A stretch of DNA of 25,842 nt, from IMG/VR virus record IMGVR_UViG_3300009151_000331, positions 1 through 25,842 of that record, one strand, 5' to 3'. The notes below the pieces were generated by a model, which was given only the letters and a program-made list of their open reading frames with translations, had not been told where the DNA came from and made no database searches. The stretch is from a virus. Shown one piece after another: positions 1-7,142 of the stretch (position 1 is the stretch's first letter; every line of letters begins with the position of its first letter). The translations under genes and the position numbers were made by a program.

Positions 1-2570
1 ATACTGAAGAAGCAAAGCCAAATATAAAAGATGAGCCAGGTAAAAGATGGAAAAACCCTTTAGGTAATTTTTCAAGCTATACTTACCAAATTTCGTTGTA
101 TATGATAACTCCAGATGCGTATGAAGCATTTATTGCTAGTGGTAGAAGAGATATCAATGCTATTAATAATTTAGCAGGTGGACAAGAAGCTGTAATACAA
201 GCTAATGAGCAATCTGCAAGAGATGTTCAAACTAGTAATAATTCACCAACTAGATCATCAGGTTCACCACCGGCATCTTCTTCTACCTCAACTAATACAA
301 TTAGAAAAGGTGCTGCATATTTGATTGCTCAAAGCGGTGGTATCAACAACAGTGGACCAAATCAACGAGCACCGGGATTTGATTTAGATTTTTATATAGA
401 TGATTTAACAATCACTCAAGCTATTAGCGCAAAAGAAACACAAAGTGCTACTAATATAACTGATATTACTTTTAAAATAACTGAACCATATGGATTTTCT
501 TTTCTTACAAGATTAAAAAAAGCACAAGCAGAATTAAAAAATCTTTGTTCAACTCCCGGTTATGAAGATATATCAAACCCAATTAAGCAATTTTATATTT
601 TAGGAATAAGATTTTTAGGGTACGATGTTAATGGTAACATAATTGATCCAGCAAGTATCAAAGATAGTAATGGAAATGACATAGGCACTGGTCTTGGATT
701 GTATGAAAGGTATTTTGATATCATTCTTTCTAAAATGGACTTTAAGTTAGGTGGACAATCAGTTACATATAATTGTGAAGCTAAGTCAGTACCGGGATCT
801 GAAGTCTTTGGTACTAAGAGAGGTATAGTTTGGTCTGGTGCTAGTGTATCAGGTAAAACAGTATATGATGCATTACTGGGAGGAAGTGGTTTAACAAATA
901 CTAGTAAACCAGGCGAATCTAATATGGCTAGTAGTACCTCAGGCGAATCAGCAGGATCATTAGGATTATTAACTACATTGAATAGAGAACAACAAAAAAG
1001 ATTAAACAATAAAGAAATAGAATACGCTAATGAATGGAACATCTCATGGTTAGGAGATTCATTTGATGCAATAGGAAAAGCAACAATAATAAGTCCAAGT
1101 GATGTAGATAAAAGACGTACTCCCACAACTACTGCTACTAGCACAGCAGAATCTAATGCAGTAACTGCTCAAGCATCAAGTAAACCAAATACAAATTTAA
1201 AAACAATTAGTTTAGGTAAAGGTATCCCTATTATACAAGGAGTAGATGAAATAGTTAAACAAAGTTCATTTTTAGAAGATGCATTAAATCTTGTTATAAG
1301 AACTGACACAGATAATAATACTAAAACCGATGGTTCACCGTCGGTTACTGATAATTCAGATAAGTCAGTAGAGGTTAGATGGTATAATCTTAGCGCAGAA
1401 GTGGTAATTAAAGCCTGGGATAAAAAACAAAATGATTTTGTCTTTAAAACTAATTTCATTATTCAACCATACAGTACTCCTGTGACAGTCAGTGCATACT
1501 CTGGAAAAACAACACCATATTATGGTCCACATAAAAGATATGAATATTGGCATACAGGTAAAAATACCGAAGTATTAAAATTTGAACAAACATTTAATAA
1601 TGCATTTTTTAATGTAGCAATTGAGGGTGCAGGAGTTGCACCAACTGCAACTGCTGGCACATTTGATATACCGGTTGTTGTTGGGCAACCAACCGGGCAG
1701 TCGATTCAAGGTAGACCTAACTATAATTTAGAAACACAAAACTCATATATTTCTAGTTTATATGATCCTGGTGCATGGGCTGAAACTAATATGACTATTT
1801 TAGGTGATCCTGATTTTCTAATGCAACCAGCTGCTAGTAGTATCTCTACCTTATACAATAAATTTTACGGTACCGACGAATATACAGTAAGTCCAAATGG
1901 CGGTCAAGTGTTCGTTGAAATTAATTTCAGAGAACCAACTGATTATGATAATAATAAAGGAATTATGAATATAAATGATTCTGTAAACATTTATCCTCAT
2001 CCAAAATATATTCAAAAGAAAATAAATGAAAGAGGTGGCGGTATAGCATTAATGTTAAAGTCTGTGACAAGCAAGTTTAGTAAAGGAACATTCACTCAAG
2101 ACTTGGTAGGTTTTCCGGGAGCATTTGCGGATGATCCAAAAGATGAAGTCAACGAAAGACAAACAGATGCTCAGTCTCCTTTTGCAGCATTTAGTCAAGT
2201 AAAAACAGTGCCCACTACTAACTCAGGTGCAGGTACTACAGCAGCATCTAGCGCAGCCAAAACCAATCAGGTAAAAACTAGAACTGGAACTACAACTCCA
2301 ACTACACCTAGATTTACACCAGGTGGAAATGCTAAACGCGGCGGTGTTACAACTGGTACAGCACCTACTACGACTGGACAAGGCACAACAGTTAAAAGTG
2401 TTGCTAGCGCAGAAGTTGTAAAAAATCTAGGAGTTAATAAACCATTAACATCAAACAATAATGTAGCACCGGTCATTAAACCAGTGCAAGATCAAACAAT
2501 ACTTAACAAACAAGGTGTACAGAATGATGATGCTGGAACTACTATTCCTATCAGAAGAATTAAGTTGTAA
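1..2570 (+). CDS. Putative baseplate hub protein, 5'-truncated by the window edge
   Basis: Reading is open from the first complete codon (position 3) to TAA at 2568-2570, giving 855 residues. The ATG at 96 is not the start: the codons before it read like the same protein (NPLGNFSSYTYQISLYM), so the true start is upstream of the window. Visible parts are an aromatic-rich N-terminal segment, a Ser/Thr/Pro linker (about residues 75-100), a domain with DDLTITQAIS and TFKITEPYGFSFL followed by PIKQFYILGIRFLGYD, a second domain with KRYEYWHTGKNTEVLKFEQ and FNNAFFNVAIEGAG, a third with QVFVEINFREPTDYD and FSKGTFTQDLVGFPGAF, and a Thr/Ala/Pro-rich low-complexity tail of about 140 residues. The position directly before the gp5-type spike gene fits a hub subunit (T4 gp27 role), holding the spike at the tube end. 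The hub assignment rests on context and overall style rather than on a catalytic motif; another baseplate or tube-associated protein is possible. The repeated Thr/Ala/Ser linkers suggest flexible joints. Confidence 0.6.
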   Translation, partial: TEEAKPNIKDEPGKRWKNPLGNFSSYTYQISLYMITPDAYEAFIASGRRDINAINNLAGGQEAVIQANEQSARDVQTSNNSPTRSSGSPPASSSTSTNTIRKGAAYLIAQSGGINNSGPNQRAPGFDLDFYIDDLTITQAISAKETQSATNITDITFKITEPYGFSFLTRLKKAQAELKNLCSTPGYEDISNPIKQFYILGIRFLGYDVNGNIIDPASIKDSNGNDIGTGLGLYERYFDIILSKMDFKLGGQSVTYNCEAKSVPGSEVFGTKRGIVWSGASVSGKTVYDALLGGSGLTNTSKPGESNMASSTSGESAGSLGLLTTLNREQQKRLNNKEIEYANEWNISWLGDSFDAIGKATIISPSDVDKRRTPTTTATSTAESNAVTAQASSKPNTNLKTISLGKGIPIIQGVDEIVKQSSFLEDALNLVIRTDTDNNTKTDGSPSVTDNSDKSVEVRWYNLSAEVVIKAWDKKQNDFVFKTNFIIQPYSTPVTVSAYSGKTTPYYGPHKRYEYWHTGKNTEVLKFEQTFNNAFFNVAIEGAGVAPTATAGTFDIPVVVGQPTGQSIQGRPNYNLETQNSYISSLYDPGAWAETNMTILGDPDFLMQPAASSISTLYNKFYGTDEYTVSPNGGQVFVEINFREPTDYDNNKGIMNINDSVNIYPHPKYIQKKINERGGGIALMLKSVTSKFSKGTFTQDLVGFPGAFADDPKDEVNERQTDAQSPFAAFSQVKTVPTTNSGAGTTAASSAAKTNQVKTRTGTTTPTTPRFTPGGNAKRGGVTTGTAPTTTGQGTTVKSVASAEVVKNLGVNKPLTSNNNVAPVIKPVQDQTILNKQGVQNDDAGTTIPIRRIKL

Positions 2571-2578
2571 ACAAAAAT

Positions 2579-2586
2579 ATTAAATA
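2579..2586 (+). promoter_or_regulatory. Weak T4-type late-promoter-like box before the gp5 gene
   Basis: ATTAAATA matches the T4 late consensus TATAAATA at 6 of 8 positions and keeps the TAAATA core. The ATG follows 6 nt after it. In such AT-rich DNA this could be chance. Confidence 0.25.
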
Positions 2587-2592
2587 ATTACT

Positions 2593-5500
2593 ATGGCAGA
2601 GAATAATTTTAGTCCTAAGGGACAAAACAAAAGAAGTAAACCAGACGCAGGCGGCGGAGTCTTACGTGATTTGCCAGTGGTTGGAATTGTAAAAAACAAT
2701 ATTGATGATACTCGTGCCGGCAGAATAGATGTCTACATTGCTGACTTTGGTGGAGCCGACCCTGATGATGACTCAAATTGGACTACTGTAAACTATATGA
2801 GTCCTTTCTTTGGTAGTACTCCTGCAACCGCAGGAAGCGATGCAGCAGACTATGGTACTTATGAAACTAATCCAAGTTCATATGGAATGTGGTTTAGTCC
2901 ACCTGACATTGGAAGTAAAGTAGTTTGTATATTTTTGAACGGTGATTCAAACTATGGATACTATATAGGTGGTATATTAGAACCAGAATTATTACAAATG
3001 ATTCCTGCTATTGGTTCATCAGATCATATTGTACCAAATAAAGGTGAAGCAGAGCAAACGGGCGGCTCACCTAAATTACCAACATCTAATTTAAACACTA
3101 ATAACAAAAGTATTACTGATAGTGAAAACTTCTTAAATGAAGCACGACCAGTACACAGTTATGCAGCAGGCATTTATCAACAACAAGGCTTGCTTAGGGA
3201 TCCAATAAGAGGTCCAATTAGCAGTAGCGCATTACGTGAAAGTCCATCTCGTGTAGGATGGGGAGTTAGTACACCGGGTAGACCTATCTATCAAGGTGGA
3301 TACAAAGATGAAGATGTATTAGAAAAAGGTAGCGAAGGTTCATTAGAAGCATTACAAGTTATATCACGCCGCGGTGGACATAGTATTGTCATGGATGACG
3401 GTGACATATATGGCAAAGATCAATTAGTAAGAATAAGAACAATTCAAGGTCATCAAATATTGATGAGTGATGATGGACAAACATTACAGATTATTCACAG
3501 CAATGGACAAAGCTACGTTGAGTTAGGAACAGAAGGTACAGTTGATGTTTTTGCAATGAATAGTGTTAATGTTAGAACGCAAGGTGATTTAAACTTACAT
3601 GCTGATAATAATATAAACATCAATGCTAAAAAAGATTTAAACATAGCAGCAGATAACATAAACATCAATGCTGCTACCAATATTGGATGGAGAGCAGGTA
3701 GTAATTTTAGTGGATATACATTGGGAACTTATACTATAAAAGTTAATGGTTCAATGAGTATGAGTGCCGGGGGCGAAGGATCATATGCATCAGGTGGAAC
3801 TATGTTTGTTAACGGAATTAAAGTTAATCTTAATACAGGCTCTACTTCAGTAACACCAAATGAAGTTCCATTGATAACACAAATAGCACATACTGATACA
3901 CTAAATGATCCTAAAGTAGGATTTGCTGCTTCGCCTGCATCACTAAAATCAATAGTTACAAGAGCACCTGCACATATGCCATGGGCAAATGCAGGACAAG
4001 GGGTAGATGTAAGTGTATCATCTTCACCGGCGGATAATTTACCTGCACAAGAAAGTCCTGCACTTGAGAACGCAAATCAAGCGACAGCAGTTGCGCCGGT
4101 AACTTCAACTAACGCTGCATTGGCTTCAACTGTTCCTCCTGTCCCAGCAGTAAGCGAAAGTTTAGATACAAGTGTTTCAACTGCAATGGTCAGCGCAGCA
4201 GCAGTAGATGCATCAGCAGCAGCACCTGAAGTAGTTGCAAATGGTACAGGAGTAGTAGAAGATGCAACCGGTGAAACTAATGCAGCAGTAGGTAAAATGG
4301 CAATGACTCCACAGCAAATGGAAGCTGCAATGGTCATAAAACCGGGGTCGGCTGCACTAGCAACAAGCCTAGTGCAGGGTGGTGCTAATGTTGCTACTGC
4401 AATGCCAGCTAGTATGTTCACAGGCAAACCTGGAGCAGAAAATCTAGAAACATTTGTACAAAATACAGGAGCACAAGTAGTTGCTAAAGCTGCAACATTA
4501 CAGCAAGCACAAACAGCACTAACTACCGCAGGTGTAATTACGGGTAAAGAAGCACCCGGCTCTATTGCAGGAGTAGTAAATGCCGCTGCTACAGTAGGTG
4601 TCGCACCAACAGTAGATTTTATAAAAAATGCATCAGGAGTTACATCTAGTGCAGCAGCGTCATTAGGTTCATCTGGATTAGGTGCATTAGCAGACGCAGC
4701 AAAGGGAGTTCCCCCTGATCTTACTCTTCCAGCAACCCCAGGTGGACTAGCAGACTCATTAAAAGGTGCAGGGGGTAATGTAGCTTCTGCTATCGCTTCA
4801 GGAAATTTTGCATCAAATCTTTCTACAAATGCGGGGGGATTAAGTTCAATATCTACATCTCTTGCAGGATTAGGACCGGCGATTGCTGTTGGCGCTGCTG
4901 GAGCAGTAGCATCAACAAGAAGTTTGACTGCATCAGCGTTTGGAGCAATAACAAAATCATTTAAACCATTACAAGCAAATGTTCCGCAAAATTTAACAGC
5001 TATCGCAGCTAAAAATTCAGAAGACCAAGCAGTAGCAGAAGAAATTGCAGCATTGCCAGCATCACAAGTAGCAGCATTACAAACAATGCCGGGCACAAGT
5101 GCATTAACTTCTAATTTAAAAACTGCTAAAGCTGCGGCAAGTGGAATGAGTCCACAAACTAGCGCATTGTTATTATCAACTGTTACAGCATTAGCAAGTG
5201 GTGGAAAGAATAGCGCAATCAGTGGTGCTACTGCTGGTTTATTAAAACAAGGTATTGGAATAACACAAACATTAACCAATGGCAAGAATCTAAGTCAAGG
5301 TCAAATTGGTTCATTGATTGGTTCAATTGGAGCAGCAACAGGTGGCACAAGTGCAGGTGCAAGACAAACAGCATCGTTGTTGACAGCAAGTATTGGTATA
5401 GGACAAACATTGTCCAGTGGAAAAAATCTCAATGCTGGACAAATTGGTACAATTGTTGGAGCATTAAATTCTACTCAGGGTAAAAATGCACTACCTAATT

Positions 5501-6624
5501 CATTGATAACACAAAGTATAGGATTAGCACAAACACTAACTAGTGGCAAAAGTATTACACAAGGTCAAATCAATGGGTTAGTTGGGTCAGTAGCACAAAT
5601 TGGTGCTGCTAATGGCGGCAAAAGAATTAATTCAGCAACCGCAGCATTGATAGCACAAAGTATTGGATTGACTACTACTGTAGCAAGTGGAAAGAAAGTA
5701 TCTCAAGGACAAGTAAGCGCATTGGTTACTTCAAGCATCAATGCTGCAATACTTGCTGGAAGCCCGACGAATAGAAGAAATGGCGGAGGTAGTGGTGTAG
5801 GAGCATTACCTGGTGGTTTAGCTGCTATTGCTGCTGTGACTATTGGTGCAGCAGTTACAGGAAATCAAGTCAATCCTAAAACTATTGGAAACATAGCAGT
5901 CAATTCAATAAGTTCAATTCCAGGACTTGGGCCATGGGGAGCAGTAATTAGAAATGCATCTGCGGTTGCGATGAATAATATATCAAAACCAAAAGCCGCA
6001 GCAAGCACAGTTGCTTCATTGGCAGCAGGACCTTTAAGTAGTACAGTCAATACTGGGGTATCTACAGCAAGTGTAGAAAGTACTGCAATAACACAGAATA
6101 TAGAAAAGACTAAAAAAGTACCATTATCTGCATTAGCTACTAGCGGATTACCCCCGTCCGCAGCAGCAGCATTGTCAGCTAGTGTGAATGCTATGAATGC
6201 AGGCGGTTCTTCTCCAATTAAATTACCTACAGTAGCAACAGGTACAGTTGATAGAAGTCAACTAACTTCTCAAATTAATTCTATGCTAGGTAGTAATAAG
6301 ATTCAAGTGCCAAATTTCTCTGGAATCCCACCATTACCAAACAAAATTAATACTGATAGTGCATCTCTAGCAGAACAAGATGCTGTGATAAAAGAGATTG
6401 CAACATTGAAAGATAAACGTTGGGATGTAGCAAAAACTGCCGGTAGTGCGAGATATAAAGCAGCAGACGCTAAACAAAAATTACCCCAAGGTGATCCTCA
6501 AATTGTAGCACTTGAAACTGCATCAATAGCAGCACAGCAAGATTTGGATGATTTGGACAAAAAAATAGTAGAATTGCAAAGAAAACAATATACTTTAGCT
6601 ACCGGTGAACCAGCACCAACATAA
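2593..6624 (+). CDS. gp5: gp5-like central tail spike / baseplate hub protein, lysozyme-less, with a long Ala-rich extension
   Basis: 1343 residues; start at ATG 2593, 22 nt after the hub gene, no clear Shine-Dalgarno. Residues about 26-140 form an OB-fold-type domain (LPVVGIVKNNIDDTRAGRI, then MWFSPPDIGSKVVCIF and YGYYIGGILEPE), as in T4 gp5 and VgrG. Residues about 190-245 carry GLLRDPIRGPISSSA and STPGRPIYQGG. Two GH-x-I-x-M-x-DDG motifs follow (about 261 and 287), then an octad beta-helix (317-366) that would form the trimeric membrane-piercing needle. T4 gp5 has a lysozyme domain between OB-fold and needle; I see no such domain here. Residues about 440-1255 are Ala/Gly/Ser/Thr-rich with four tandem repeats (889-1056), and about 1257-1343 are charged helical, probably coiled coil (EQDAVIKEIATLKDKRWD; LDDLDKKIVELQRKQY). 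T4 gp5 is 575 residues, so this is more than twice as long. The extension's role is unknown. Confidence 0.85.
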   Translation: MAENNFSPKGQNKRSKPDAGGGVLRDLPVVGIVKNNIDDTRAGRIDVYIADFGGADPDDDSNWTTVNYMSPFFGSTPATAGSDAADYGTYETNPSSYGMWFSPPDIGSKVVCIFLNGDSNYGYYIGGILEPELLQMIPAIGSSDHIVPNKGEAEQTGGSPKLPTSNLNTNNKSITDSENFLNEARPVHSYAAGIYQQQGLLRDPIRGPISSSALRESPSRVGWGVSTPGRPIYQGGYKDEDVLEKGSEGSLEALQVISRRGGHSIVMDDGDIYGKDQLVRIRTIQGHQILMSDDGQTLQIIHSNGQSYVELGTEGTVDVFAMNSVNVRTQGDLNLHADNNININAKKDLNIAADNININAATNIGWRAGSNFSGYTLGTYTIKVNGSMSMSAGGEGSYASGGTMFVNGIKVNLNTGSTSVTPNEVPLITQIAHTDTLNDPKVGFAASPASLKSIVTRAPAHMPWANAGQGVDVSVSSSPADNLPAQESPALENANQATAVAPVTSTNAALASTVPPVPAVSESLDTSVSTAMVSAAAVDASAAAPEVVANGTGVVEDATGETNAAVGKMAMTPQQMEAAMVIKPGSAALATSLVQGGANVATAMPASMFTGKPGAENLETFVQNTGAQVVAKAATLQQAQTALTTAGVITGKEAPGSIAGVVNAAATVGVAPTVDFIKNASGVTSSAAASLGSSGLGALADAAKGVPPDLTLPATPGGLADSLKGAGGNVASAIASGNFASNLSTNAGGLSSISTSLAGLGPAIAVGAAGAVASTRSLTASAFGAITKSFKPLQANVPQNLTAIAAKNSEDQAVAEEIAALPASQVAALQTMPGTSALTSNLKTAKAAASGMSPQTSALLLSTVTALASGGKNSAISGATAGLLKQGIGITQTLTNGKNLSQGQIGSLIGSIGAATGGTSAGARQTASLLTASIGIGQTLSSGKNLNAGQIGTIVGALNSTQGKNALPNSLITQSIGLAQTLTSGKSITQGQINGLVGSVAQIGAANGGKRINSATAALIAQSIGLTTTVASGKKVSQGQVSALVTSSINAAILAGSPTNRRNGGGSGVGALPGGLAAIAAVTIGAAVTGNQVNPKTIGNIAVNSISSIPGLGPWGAVIRNASAVAMNNISKPKAAASTVASLAAGPLSSTVNTGVSTASVESTAITQNIEKTKKVPLSALATSGLPPSAAAALSASVNAMNAGGSSPIKLPTVATGTVDRSQLTSQINSMLGSNKIQVPNFSGIPPLPNKINTDSASLAEQDAVIKEIATLKDKRWDVAKTAGSARYKAADAKQKLPQGDPQIVALETASIAAQQDLDDLDKKIVELQRKQYTLATGEPAPT
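3541..3690 (+). repeat. Octad beta-helix repeats of the gp5 needle
   Basis: Codons for residues about 317-366 of the spike protein give successive units near eight residues long: VDVFAMNS, VNVRTQGD, LNLHADNN, ININAKKD, LNIAADN, ININAATN. The alternating aliphatic and Asn/polar pattern with period eight is the signature of the triple-stranded beta-helix of T4 gp5 and VgrG proteins. The fifth unit is one residue short. It is a protein repeat; the DNA copies have diverged. Confidence 0.8.
5257..5760 (+). repeat. Four tandem 42-48 residue repeats in the spike extension
   Basis: Four consecutive units start at 5257 (46 aa), 5395 (42 aa), 5521 (48 aa) and 5665 (partial, 32 aa). Each begins G-I/L-x-x-T-L/V-x-S/N-G-K and continues with S/T-Q-G-Q-I/V, a Gly/Ala/Ser stretch, and (units 1-3) an A/Q-S-I ending. 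Examples are GIGQTLSSGKNLNAGQIG and GLAQTLTSGKSITQGQING. A more diverged copy may precede them (TALASGGKNSAISGATAG, near 5194). The units look like alternating small-residue helices and turns; no family recognised. Confidence 0.85.
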
Positions 6625-6629
6625 CAATA

Positions 6630-6637
6630 TATAAATA
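6630..6637 (+). promoter_or_regulatory. Perfect T4 late-promoter box TATAAATA before gp25
   Basis: An exact TATAAATA lies in the 17-nt gap between the spike gene and gp25. T4 late promoters place this box at about -13 to -6, so transcription would begin near 6643, at the gp25 start codon itself. Either the gp25 message from this promoter is practically leaderless or lacks the first base of the AUG, or the promoter mainly serves gp6 and the giant gene. No Shine-Dalgarno sequence is evident before 6642. Confidence 0.5.
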
Positions 6638-6641
6638 CATT

Positions 6642-7091
6642 ATGCCCTCATACGTTGGATTCAGTACAATAACAGCAAATGAACCTAGGTCAACTAATTT
6701 GCCTACTGGTCCTGCAGGTGGCACGGGGTCATTAATTGATCCAGTCAACATTGGCAATAAGTTTATGTTAGTAGATACCCCGTTGGTACTACAAGATTTT
6801 GTAAATGCATTGAATATCCCTCAAGGTCAAAAAGTAGGACAACCCGGTTATGGAACCACACTTTGGAGTTTTGTTTTTGAGCCAAATACAGCGGATGTCC
6901 AATTTCAATTAGAAAACGAAATACGCAGAATAGCCGGATTAGATCCAAGATTAGTATTAAATTCAGTACGAGCCTTCCCTCAAGAAAACGGAATATTACT
7001 AGAATTAGAAATAGCAGTATCACCCTTCAATCAAGCACAGTTATTAAATGTATTTTTTAATAATGCTACTAATACTGCTTCCATGCAATAG
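6642..7091 (+). CDS. gp25: Baseplate wedge subunit gp25 (GPW/gp25 family)
   Basis: 149 residues against 132 in T4. The family core spans about residues 42-125: LVDTPLVLQDFVNALN, then the Gly/Pro turn VGQPGYGTTLWSFVFEP, then ENEIRRIAGLDPRLVLNSV and a final beta strand ILLELEIAV. These correspond to the LVLQD, PGxG..IW and DPRL segments of T4 gp25. In contractile tails gp25 joins gp6 in the wedge core bundle and initiates sheath polymerisation. The N-terminal 40 residues (Thr/Asn/Gly/Pro-rich) are poorly conserved. The start at 6642 is preferred because it uses the full frame and the next in-frame ATG (6765) would cut into the conserved core. It uses TAG as its stop, so TAG is not recoded here. 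It lies 17 nt after the spike gene. Confidence 0.93.
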   Translation: MPSYVGFSTITANEPRSTNLPTGPAGGTGSLIDPVNIGNKFMLVDTPLVLQDFVNALNIPQGQKVGQPGYGTTLWSFVFEPNTADVQFQLENEIRRIAGLDPRLVLNSVRAFPQENGILLELEIAVSPFNQAQLLNVFFNNATNTASMQ

Positions 7092-7092
7092 T

Positions 7093-7114
7093 CTTAAAAA
7101 CCCAAGTTTTTAAG
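7093..7114 (+). terminator. 9-bp perfect hairpin after gp25, possible weak terminator
   Basis: CTTAAAAAC (7093-7101) pairs perfectly with GTTTTTAAG (7106-7114) around the loop CCAA, starting 2 nt after the gp25 stop. The 3' arm contains five T residues but no separate U tract follows, and the stem is AT-rich, so termination would be partial at most. It could instead protect the 3' end of the upstream message. Confidence 0.4.
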
Positions 7115-7130
7115 TATGATAAATACTTAA
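7110..7130 (+). promoter_or_regulatory. Palindrome overlapping the first hairpin and enclosing a late-promoter-like box
   Basis: TTAAGTAT (7110-7117) is the exact inverse of ATACTTAA (7123-7130) with GATAA between them. It shares 7110-7114 with the preceding hairpin, so only one of the two RNA stems could form at once. The promoter-like box GATAAATA lies within it. Confidence 0.4.
7118..7125 (+). promoter_or_regulatory. T4-type late-promoter-like box before gp6
   Basis: GATAAATA matches TATAAATA at 7 of 8 positions. Transcription would begin near 7131, leaving a leader of about 12 nt that contains the weak ribosome-binding sequence AAAGAGAA before the ATG at 7143. This spacing is more natural than that of the gp25 box. 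Confidence 0.5.
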
Positions 7131-7142
7131 AAGAGAATACTT

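Noticed and set aside
96-98. ATG at 96 as start of the first gene
   Set aside because: The frame is open to the first base and the codons before 96 continue the same protein style, so this is an internal Met.
4077-5285. Long minus-strand open frame (402 codons) opposite the spike gene
   Set aside because: It is an antisense shadow of the Ala-rich, stop-poor coding sequence on the + strand; its own composition is unnatural and no promoter or start signal supports it. The same holds for all other minus-strand frames in the window (for example 593-1144, 12204-12419 and 23549-23884).
5257-5760. CRISPR-like repeat array
   Set aside because: The repeats are protein-level, in frame, with diverged DNA and no constant repeat plus spacer pattern.
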